Source of the DNA: Thermoplasmata archaeon
Lineage (GTDB): Archaea; Thermoplasmatota; Thermoplasmata; Thermoplasmatales; Thermoplasmataceae
Direction: 5' to 3'
DNA length: 9,902 nucleotides
Assembly: GCA_021847855.1 (NCBI GenBank)
Contig: JAJZOT010000034.1
Span: 1 to 9,902 of the forward strand
Position numbers and translations under genes: made by a program
Part shown: positions 4,278-9,902 of the stretch, piece after piece
Layout of the letters: every line of letters begins with the position of its first letter
Numbering within the stretch: the first letter of the stretch is position 1
The notes under the pieces: generated by a model
Databases searched by the model: none
Told to the model about the DNA's origin: nothing
The model's input: only the letters and a program-made list of their open reading frames with translations

Positions 4278-5849
4278 GTGGTTGAAAAATTCCTTTGTGG
4301 TAAGGTTGAACCAAGGGATTACCAGATAAACCTCTACATGGGTGCTAAAGAACAAAACACGCTAATTGTTTTACCTACTGGACTTGGGAAGACTGTGATA
4401 GCAGCCATGGTTGCTGAATATGTTATAGCACAAAAAAAGGACAACGTTCTTTTTCTTGCACCGACCAAACCACTTGTTTCCCAGCATTATGAAACCCTGA
4501 AGGATCTCCTGTCTCTCGATGAAAAGTCAATATCGAAGTTCACAGGAGAAGTGGATAATGAAGATCGTCTTCTCAGATGGGTCACCTCGAAACTGGTCGT
4601 TTCAACTCCACAGGTCGTCATAAACGACTTACGGAACGGGCTGTTTGATATTTCCAGATTCGGCCTCATAGTTTTTGATGAAGCACACAGAGCCAGTGGA
4701 AATTATGCCTACGTTGAAATTGCTTCCAGCTTCCTTGAGTGTAAAAAGAGGCTGATACTCGCAATAACTGCGAGTCCTGGTGCTGACAGAGACAGACTTG
4801 ATGAAATTACAAAAGCACTTGGGATAGAAAGTGTAAGAATCAAAAGTGAAAATGACCCGGACGTTATGAAATATATGGGTGGAATTGAAATCGAAACCGT
4901 AATTCTCCCGGTTCCTGCCCACATAAAAGACGTTGCTGCGCTACTCCGTCAGGTAATAGATAATGTAAATTCAAAGATCAGGAGTTCAGGGATCATAAAG
5001 TCGGGAAGAATATCAAGAAGTGAACTGGCTTCAAAAGTTAGAGAGCTGGTTGAAGAGGCAAAGAACGGAAATAAAAACTTGTTTGGCGTGATTCCATACG
5101 TTACTGCCGCGATCCGTCTTGATTACCTGCTTGAATATCTGGAGAGTCAGGGGCTGGAAGTAGCATATGACTACATAACTGACATCCTGAACAGCGAGGA
5201 AAAAACCCTGAAAAGGACCGCTTCCATTGTTTCCAGAATGCCGGAATTCTCTGAATTCATGGCCAGACTGAAGGAGCTTCAATCAATTGGCGTGGAAAAT
5301 AGCAAAATGGCAAAGGTTCTGGCTTTGTGTGAAGAACAGATTTCCGCGAATCCGGATTCGAGAGTTATTGTATTCACCCATTTCAGAAAAACTTCGGAAC
5401 TTATGACCAACTACCTGAAAAGCAAGTCCACTCTGCTGAGGCCCACAAGGTTCATAGGCCAGTCATCACGTTCCGGAGATGAAGGACTGAGTCAGAAGGA
5501 TCAGGAGATAATACTGCAGAAGTTCAGGAACAACGTATTCAATGTCCTGATTGCTACAAGCGTAGCGGAGGAAGGCCTGGATATCCCGGCAACGGACCTT
5601 GTTATATTCTTTGAGCCAGTGCCGTCGGAGATAAGGAGCATCCAGAGGCGTGGAAGAACAGGAAGAACTCACGCTGGAGAGGTAAAGATTCTCATATATG
5701 AGGGGACAAGGGACAGTGGATATTACTTTTCCAGCAAGAGAAAAGAGTCAAGAATGAAAACCAACATAGAAAGAATCCAGGACAAACCTGATCAGCCAGC
5801 TGGGAAAAAGGCCGTCAGGAAATCGAATCTTGACGATTATTTCAGTTGA
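4278..5849 (+). CDS. hef: Hef-type (FANCM/Mph1-like) DNA repair helicase, helicase-only form
   Basis: This superfamily 2 helicase is predicted to process stalled or branched replication forks. RecA-like domain 1 shows EPRDYQ (11-16), PTGLGKT (33-39, Walker A), APTKPLV (61-67), DEAH (134-137) and TAS (164-166). An insertion of roughly 120 residues (about 215-345) separates the two helicase domains, as in Hef, FANCM and RIG-I relatives. Domain 2 shows VIVFTHFR, ATSVAEEGLDIP and QRRGRTGR (456-463). Archaeal Hef in Euryarchaeota such as Pyrococcus carries a C-terminal XPF-like nuclease with tandem HhH. Here the protein stops at 523 residues, about 60 residues after motif VI, with no nuclease motif. 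The last residues, KSNLDDYFS, resemble a PIP box. The start is GTG at 4278, supported by the upstream box A. The stop overlaps the convergent RFC gene by eight bases. Confidence 0.92.
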   Translation: MVEKFLCGKVEPRDYQINLYMGAKEQNTLIVLPTGLGKTVIAAMVAEYVIAQKKDNVLFLAPTKPLVSQHYETLKDLLSLDEKSISKFTGEVDNEDRLLRWVTSKLVVSTPQVVINDLRNGLFDISRFGLIVFDEAHRASGNYAYVEIASSFLECKKRLILAITASPGADRDRLDEITKALGIESVRIKSENDPDVMKYMGGIEIETVILPVPAHIKDVAALLRQVIDNVNSKIRSSGIIKSGRISRSELASKVRELVEEAKNGNKNLFGVIPYVTAAIRLDYLLEYLESQGLEVAYDYITDILNSEEKTLKRTASIVSRMPEFSEFMARLKELQSIGVENSKMAKVLALCEEQISANPDSRVIVFTHFRKTSELMTNYLKSKSTLLRPTRFIGQSSRSGDEGLSQKDQEIILQKFRNNVFNVLIATSVAEEGLDIPATDLVIFFEPVPSEIRSIQRRGRTGRTHAGEVKILIYEGTRDSGYYFSSKRKESRMKTNIERIQDKPDQPAGKKAVRKSNLDDYFS

Positions 5850-6798
5850 ATTCCTGGCCAATGTAAGCCAGTTTCGCGATCATTGCATCAAGCTGGATGA
5901 GATCTGTAGAGCCTTCGACAATCCTGAATTCAGCTTCACCTAGCGCCATTATTACCTGCAGCTTCTGCTTAGGCGGGATAAGTTCTTTCCTAACAACGGA
6001 GTGGACACCGCGTATTATGTCCATGCCTGAGAGACCCTGTTCAATCATCAGGCCGTCAAGCATATCCCTGGCATCTTCGAACAGTCCGCCTATAGCCTTG
6101 GACAGTAATGACTTGAACTGGCTGGAATTCGCCATTCCTGATATTTCATAGATTTTTGAGGCTGTAAGATCACCTGACGATTTTATTGTCTGAAGTATGT
6201 TCAAGGCTTTTCTCATATCGCCCTCGGCTATGTCGGTAATCGCCTCCATTGCGTCATCATTTATCTCAAAATTTTCCGCTTTTGTAATAATTCTGATACG
6301 CTTCTTCATTTCTTCAGGTTTTATTGGCTTGAATCTCATCACTACAGTTCTGGACTGTATGGGAAGAATGATCTGTGATGAATAGTTGCACGAGAACACG
6401 AATCTGGTGGTGGAAGAGTACATTTCCATAGTTCGTCTTAATGCAGCCTGCGCCTCCGGAGTGAGTTGATCAGCCTCGTCCAGAAATATAATTTTGAAAC
6501 CAAGTGGATTGGATGGCATTATTCGTGCGAAGTCCTTGACGTTTTCCCGGATTATATCTATACCCCTTTCGTTCGACGCATTAAGTTCAAGGAAGTTCTC
6601 TTTCCAGTTCTCACCGAACAGTTCAATTGCCAGAACCAGTGCAGTGGATGTTTTACCGGTCCCTGCTGGTCCGGAGAATATAAGGTGAGGTAACTCTTTA
6701 TGATTGACGAATGACTGAAGCTTTCTTATATTGTCTTCCTGGCCCACGATTTCCGATAGTTTCTTAGGCCTGTACTTTTCGATCCAGATATCTATCAT
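5842..6798 (-). CDS. rfcS: Replication factor C small subunit
   Basis: This AAA+ subunit of the clamp loader opens PCNA and places it on primer-template DNA. The 318-residue protein is normal length. It shows WIEKYRP near the N-terminus (5-11), GPAGTGKT (43-50, Walker A), LDEADQL (106-112, Walker B), the sensor-1 region FSCNYSSQI (135-143) with Asn138, the arginine finger in QSRT (148-151, Arg150), and sensor 2 GDMRKALN (193-200). A collar domain covers about 230-318. The family's SRC motif reads SRT here; the essential Arg is kept. The gene is convergent with the Hef-like helicase. The large subunit gene is not in the window. ATG 6798 directly precedes the conserved N-terminus. Confidence 0.97.
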   Translation of the reverse strand: MIDIWIEKYRPKKLSEIVGQEDNIRKLQSFVNHKELPHLIFSGPAGTGKTSTALVLAIELFGENWKENFLELNASNERGIDIIRENVKDFARIMPSNPLGFKIIFLDEADQLTPEAQAALRRTMEMYSSTTRFVFSCNYSSQIILPIQSRTVVMRFKPIKPEEMKKRIRIITKAENFEINDDAMEAITDIAEGDMRKALNILQTIKSSGDLTASKIYEISGMANSSQFKSLLSKAIGGLFEDARDMLDGLMIEQGLSGMDIIRGVHSVVRKELIPPKQKLQVIMALGEAEFRIVEGSTDLIQLDAMIAKLAYIGQEFN

Positions 6799-6850
6799 TT
6801 AATTCACAGCGACTGTGCTCATGAAGTCGTGACCTTTAATTTAATTTTAT
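6799..6850 (-). promoter_or_regulatory. rfcS upstream region: box A and small inverted repeat
   Basis: On the minus strand an AT-rich stretch AAAATTAAATTAAAGG (6834-6849) could serve as box A, 40-50 bases before the ATG, implying a leader of about 20 bases. Within that leader CACAG (6805-6809) and CTGTG (6813-6817) form a perfect five-base inverted repeat. It may be an operator or nothing. Confidence 0.3.
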
Positions 6851-7024
6851 CGCACCGTCGTTGCCGATCCGGATACTTAATTTCGTAAAACTACTACCAG
6901 TGATCCTGGTCACCACGCATTTTCCAATTCTGGATATCATTTCCCCATTTTTTTGTTTTCACAAAAAACTGAGATACCACGATGTTAATGGCATTTCAGA
7001 ATCCCCAACCTGGAGTCAGATTAA

Positions 7025-7216
7025 CTATAGTTCCCAACTGCAAAACAGCCAGAGAAACCGAAAAACTGTTCGTGAATACCTTAAGGCCTGTGGCAAGGAT
7101 GTTACCAACGAATTGCCAAGAATAGAAGCTTCTGATCTAATAAACCCGCTTATATCCTTAAGAAACCGTTGGTTGTAGTAATGGAGATATTCCATCAGCA
7201 CCGAATTTGTCCGATG
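7025..7216 (-). pseudogene. Decayed C-terminus of an integrase-core (rve) transposase
   Basis: A minus-strand open frame without a proper start reads VLMEYLHYYNQRFLKDISGF and then IRSEAS (7121-7201). Transposases of the IS3 and IS481 type end their integrase core with a helix, then 'YYN..RPl..l.G.TP.E'. The match keeps YYN and R, has the Pro replaced by Phe, and keeps SG and SE. Upstream the frame is closed by a stop at 7217-7219, and downstream residues run into a hydrophobic tail without meaning. I read it as a decayed fragment of an insertion sequence. The similarity is short, so the call is weak. The remaining bases between rfcS and the MOSC gene (6851-7024, 7217-7306) hold nothing I can support. 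Confidence 0.28.
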
Positions 7217-7306
7217 TCAGTGGGAATACCACTGTCGGAAGGAGATCTTATACCTTCTTTCTCCAAAGTCGGCGGTAGCAGGAGTCTGTCTCAAGACATT
7301 TAGAAA

Positions 7307-7891
7307 CTAAACAATTTCCAGGGGGCGATGAGGTCCTGAAGGAAGCTGTATTTTGATTTCGTCACCGGGAACAATATCTCCACTTTGTAATACGATGCCC
7401 ATTATTCCTGCTTTGCGAATCAGATTGCCATTCTCATCACGATCCAGAACGGCGTTCATAAGCCCAGGGCTGAAATTGTTCAACTGGTTGCACGGATTTC
7501 GGAGACCAGTAATTTCTATTACCGCGGATTCACCAATGTGCAATCTTGTTCCGGCAGGTAGAGAGAGAAGTTCGATTCCGGCGGTTGTTATATTTTCGCC
7601 AATGTCACCCGGGGAAATATCATAACCTCTGCCTTTCAGCTCTGCAAACAATTCTGAATGAACAAGGTGAACCTGCCTGAGGTTAGGCTGGCTGGGATCT
7701 ATGGCTACTTGAGAGCGATGCTTCACTGTAGTCCCAAAGTGGGCATCGCCTTCTACACCCTGCCCCTTTATAAGCCTGATATTCTTTTCACCTGCCTTTG
7801 AAAAGTTATGGCTGCTACTGCGGCTTACCGCCATTACCTTACCACAAATGAAATCAAAGTCACCAGCTTTATGTTTCGAGCCAGGTTCCAC
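7307..7891 (-). CDS. MOSC-domain protein (YiiM-like)
   Basis: The 194-residue cytoplasmic protein has the MOSC (molybdenum cofactor sulfurase C-terminal) layout. It shows VSRSSSHNFSK (22-32), IKGQGVEGDAHFG (41-53), HRSQV, ISPGDIGENITTAGIELLSL (92-111), a GTRLHIG strand, and GLRNPCNQL (129-137) with the family's conserved Cys134. MOSC domains are tied to sulfur carriage or transfer to metal cofactors, or, in YiiM-type proteins, to reduction of N-hydroxylated compounds with molybdenum cofactor. No cofactor gene is nearby, so the substrate cannot be inferred. The GTG at 7891 is the first possible start after an in-frame stop (7907-7909) and has a box A 24 bases upstream. Family members often begin near the residue-20 Met, which is an alternative start. 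Confidence 0.88.
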   Translation of the reverse strand: MEPGSKHKAGDFDFICGKVMAVSRSSSHNFSKAGEKNIRLIKGQGVEGDAHFGTTVKHRSQVAIDPSQPNLRQVHLVHSELFAELKGRGYDISPGDIGENITTAGIELLSLPAGTRLHIGESAVIEITGLRNPCNQLNNFSPGLMNAVLDRDENGNLIRKAGIMGIVLQSGDIVPGDEIKIQLPSGPHRPLEIV

Positions 7892-7910
7892 TTTTTTGGA
7901 TATGCATCAT

Positions 7911-7920
7911 ATATTTTATT
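7911..7920 (-). promoter_or_regulatory. Box A of the MOSC gene
   Basis: On the minus strand this reads AATAAAATAT, centred about 24 bases before GTG 7891. It supports leaderless initiation at that GTG. Confidence 0.45.
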
Positions 7921-7929
7921 TATCTGATA

Positions 7930-8061
7930 GTGAGCAGTAAGACGGTACCTCTTGAGAGTAATACGGTTGAGCTGGACTGTTCGAAGGAACATATCGGTTT
8001 CAGTAGCCTGTTCGCTACAAATCTAAAGGTTGTGAACAGCCATCCGGGAGGTGATTGTTGA
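7930..8061 (+). other. Short ORF of 43 codons, possible transposon-derived tail
   Basis: From GTG 7930 the frame reads VSSKTVPLESNTVELDCSK, continues through HIGFSSLFATN, and ends at TGA 8059-8061. I do not recognise a domain. The wording loosely resembles the variable C-terminal tails of TnpB proteins, and its last codons form one arm of a hairpin (8044-8069). That is a faint resemblance without any of the TnpB catalytic or zinc motifs. It may equally be random open sequence divergent from the MOSC gene. Confidence 0.15.
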
Positions 8062-8069
8062 TCTCCTGG
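8044..8069. repeat. Hairpin: nine-base stem, eight-base loop
   Basis: CCGGGAGGT (8044-8052) pairs with ATCTCCTGG (8061-8069) with two G-T pairs; the loop is GATTGTTG. No T-run follows, so a simple terminator is unlikely. It lies in gene-poor DNA. It could be a structured RNA, a transposon end, or incidental. Confidence 0.3.
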
Positions 8070-8087
8070 CAAGGGTGGGGAAGTTGA

Positions 8088-8271
8088 CTTGACGCTAAAA
8101 AAAGCGAAATTTATGATAAGTATCGCAAATCTCCTGCACTATCAATTTTAAATCTCAGAAGTCACGGAAATAACAAGGTCCTAGACACATGTGCAGTCTT
8201 CCAGAGTGATCAGAAAACTTTTTGAAGGCAAGAATGAAACGAGGCAGATATTTCGGATGAGATATCTTTAG
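8088..8271 (+). pseudogene. Possible broken small winged-helix protein
   Basis: A startless frame (8088-8225) reads LDAKKSEIYDKYRKSPALSI, then LNLRSHGNNKVLDTCAVFQ. Near 8199-8205 the neighbouring frame takes over sensibly as SSRVIRKLFEGKNETRQIF and runs to a stop at 8269-8271. Joined, they resemble a short winged helix-turn-helix: helix 'ALSIL', linker 'SHGNNK', helix 'VLDTCAVF', recognition helix 'SSRVIRKLF'. This would need one frameshift and has no start codon, so if real it is a dead gene. The match is by pattern only. Confidence 0.22.
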
Positions 8272-8320
8272 ATTTATGTATAATTCCTGACGCTACAATC
8301 TTAATCTATGGATTGTTGAA

Positions 8321-8329
8321 TCTTTATGC
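8321..8329 (+). promoter_or_regulatory. Box A of purN
   Basis: TCTTTATGC is centred 24-26 bases before the TTG at 8349. This puts the transcription start next to that codon and nine bases before the alternative GTG at 8358. Confidence 0.35.
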
Positions 8330-8348
8330 CTAGATATCTCATTATGTA

Positions 8349-8978
8349 TTGAGATCAGTGAAAAATATTGTTATTCTTGCTTCCGGCAAAGGTTCCAATT
8401 TACAAGCCATCATAGATGCCGTTGAGACCGGATCACTGGATGCGAACATAGCGGCAGTAATTTCGGACAAGAGAGATTCCGGTGCTCTGGAGAGAGCAGC
8501 TAAACACAGTATACCAACATTTGTGCTGATTCGCAACCAGAGCAACAGAGACACCTACTTCAATTTACTCTACGAAAGGCTTAGGGAAATAGATCCGGAT
8601 CTAATAGTGCTCGCTGGATTCATGAAGATTATGCCTGCATGGCTTGTTGAAAAATTTCCACTAAAAGTAATAAATCTTCATCCATCACTCCTGCCATGCT
8701 TTGGCGGACCAGGTTTCTACGGGCACAAGGTTCATGAAAAGGTTATTGAAAGCGGGGCTAAAATTACGGGTTGTACGGTACATTTCGTAACTCCTGACGT
8801 TGATTCCGGCCCTATCGTGCTCCAGAAAGCCTTGGAAATACGCGACAATGACGATGCCGTATCACTTGCAGAAAGGCTCAGCCCACTGGAACACTCTCTG
8901 ATCGTTGATGCGGTGAATTTCGTTCTTACAGGGAAATTCCAGATTGACGGGAACAGAGTTATCCGGAAAACCCTGTAA
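8349..8978 (+). CDS. purN: Phosphoribosylglycinamide formyltransferase (GAR transformylase)
   Basis: This enzyme transfers a formyl group from 10-formyltetrahydrofolate to glycinamide ribonucleotide, the third step of purine synthesis, in the cytoplasm. The product has the phosphate-binding loop ASGKGSNLQAI (11-21), then LAGFMKIMP (88-96), the active-site Asn109 and His111 in INLHPSLLP (108-116), and Asp152 in DVDSGPIVLQ. Asn109, His111 and Asp152 match E. coli Asn106, His108 and Asp144. A five-residue longer loop, GGPGFYGHKVHEKV, follows the HPSLLP motif, a variant seen in many non-proteobacterial PurN proteins. The start is TTG 8349 or GTG 8358; the box A slightly favours TTG. No other purine genes are adjacent. 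The 3' end overlaps the convergent protease gene by 20 bases. Confidence 0.95.
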   Translation: MRSVKNIVILASGKGSNLQAIIDAVETGSLDANIAAVISDKRDSGALERAAKHSIPTFVLIRNQSNRDTYFNLLYERLREIDPDLIVLAGFMKIMPAWLVEKFPLKVINLHPSLLPCFGGPGFYGHKVHEKVIESGAKITGCTVHFVTPDVDSGPIVLQKALEIRDNDDAVSLAERLSPLEHSLIVDAVNFVLTGKFQIDGNRVIRKTL

Positions 8979-9902
8979 CAGGAGGATTTTCACTGATTTT
9001 GCCTTTTTGCTTGATAAAAATGAGAATCAGCAATATTATAGCAGAGATTCCGGATACGAATATCCAGATGAATGCGATCACAATTGGAACAACGATATTC
9101 GGGTTAAGTATCTGGACTTCAAGGAAGCCGTTGAACATCCAGTGAATCGGGATATCCACATACAAACCGAATTTGAGGAAGCCGAATGCCAGAATGACCC
9201 CGACAAGAGCTGCTGTTACAAATTTTCCCCAGTCCCATGCTCCGAAAAAGATGTGGGCGTACCCGAACAGCATGCTTGTTATGGTAATGAGGATGTAATC
9301 GGCTTTACCGAATTTTATGCCATGCTTCTTCTTGATTACTCCCGGAATAACCATGGAGAGGAGTATGCTGATTCTGTTCAGATTCCTGCGTTTCGCGATG
9401 ATTACTGAGAGTATGCCCAGAGGTATTATCCTGAAACCGAGTTCTTCCGCAAAAGGTGCGTAGATAAGCGAGGCATATGATAGGTAAGGATGCTGCTGGA
9501 TACTCCTTTGTATGGATGTACCGCCAATACCTACTCCGAAAAAATTCTCTATAAGGGTAATTACTATGGTGAGCAAAAATCCCAGAGTCCCCATTGCAGC
9601 GAAATAACCGAATGGCTTGTCTATGACCCTATCACCTTCATTGTGCGGGTTCAGGAATAGCATTGCCATAAAAAAGAGCGAATAAAGAATCACCATTACG
9701 GTGATCAGCGAAATGACAGGTACATTGGGGAGAACCACCGGCAGGAGAAGAATGAAGAAATAAATTGGTACAGGCTCACTAAACTTTGAGGAGAAAGCGG
9801 GGCTGAACATGCTCCATACAGATATAATGAAGAAACTTACCGCAATGACCCAGGTAATTGCGAATATTATGTTGAAAATTCTGGAATCCAGTATATTTTT
9901 TT
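8959..9902 (-). CDS. CPBP-family intramembrane protease (Rce1/Abi), 5' end outside the window
   Basis: This polytopic membrane protein has the glutamate-protease signature in three membrane helices: FAEELGFR (EExxxR), FGYAHIFFG (FxxxH) and HWMFN (HxxxN). With numbering from the Met at 9810 these are Glu122, Glu123, Arg127, His186, His223 and Asn227. Several further hydrophobic helices surround them, and a lysine-rich C-terminus follows the last one. Rce1 relatives cleave prenylated proteins. Bacterial and archaeal members have varied, mostly unknown roles, some linked to bacteriocin immunity. The frame stays open upstream of the Met at 9810 to the window edge and encodes another membrane helix (IFNIIFAITWVIAVSFFIIS). 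The true start is therefore beyond 9902 and at least 313 residues are present. It is convergent with purN. Confidence 0.85.
   Translation of the reverse strand, partial: KNILDSRIFNIIFAITWVIAVSFFIISVWSMFSPAFSSKFSEPVPIYFFILLLPVVLPNVPVISLITVMVILYSLFFMAMLFLNPHNEGDRVIDKPFGYFAAMGTLGFLLTIVITLIENFFGVGIGGTSIQRSIQQHPYLSYASLIYAPFAEELGFRIIPLGILSVIIAKRRNLNRISILLSMVIPGVIKKKHGIKFGKADYILITITSMLFGYAHIFFGAWDWGKFVTAALVGVILAFGFLKFGLYVDIPIHWMFNGFLEVQILNPNIVVPIVIAFIWIFVSGISAIILLILIFIKQKGKISENPPVTGFSG

Noticed and set aside
6861..7178. 105-codon plus-strand ORF between rfcS and the MOSC gene
   Set aside because: Low-complexity N-terminus, no recognisable domain, and it is opposite a better-looking transposase remnant on the minus strand.
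8944..9408. 154-codon plus-strand ORF at the end of purN
   Set aside because: It is antisense to the conserved catalytic helices of the CPBP protease, so it is a shadow frame.
1..9902. CRISPR arrays, rRNA, riboswitches or a replication origin
   Set aside because: No regularly spaced repeats with unique spacers, no rRNA-like conserved blocks, no recognised aptamer, and no origin-recognition-type repeat cluster were seen by eye on either strand.

Overview
The window reads as archaeal chromosome, most likely from the Thermoplasmatales or close relatives. It carries an archaeal replication factor C small subunit, a Hef-type superfamily 2 helicase, and a tRNA-Ala with no encoded CCA. Several genes have a TATA-like box A about 23-29 bases before the start codon with almost no leader, the leaderless layout common in that order. 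The lineage call is inference from gene content and promoter style, not from a marker search.

Layout. A membrane protein runs off the left edge (1-76, minus). It is divergent from a prephenate dehydratase gene (290-1105, plus). From about 1106 to 4084 lies an accessory stretch: a vapBC toxin-antitoxin pair (minus), an unrecognised 176-residue protein (plus), a broken ISL3-like transposase piece, and a relBE-type toxin-antitoxin pair (plus). It ends at an intact tRNA-Ala(CGC) gene (4085-4156, minus). A 19-base near copy of the tRNA 3' end lies at 3283-3301, in the position and orientation expected of an attachment-site duplication around the relBE pair. That copy also lies inside the transposase-like reading frame, so the integration reading is not proven.

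From 4278 the window returns to housekeeping genes. A Hef-like helicase without its nuclease domain (plus) meets the RFC small subunit gene (minus) tail to tail with an 8-base overlap. The helicase ends in a motif resembling a PCNA-binding (PIP) box, and RFC is the clamp loader for PCNA, so the two genes make functional sense together in fork repair. A 508-base gap with a decayed transposase tail follows, then a MOSC-domain protein (7307-7891, minus). A 457-base gap with gene debris separates it from purN (8349-8978, plus). PurN overlaps by 20 bases a CPBP-family intramembrane protease gene that runs off the right edge (8959-9902, minus).

The strongest non-coding signal is four 7-base repeats at exact 11-base steps (3489-3528) that cover the relBE promoter and start codon. 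They probably form the operator for the ribbon-helix-helix antitoxin. A perfect 14-base palindrome at 87-100 in the leftmost promoter is a second candidate operator.
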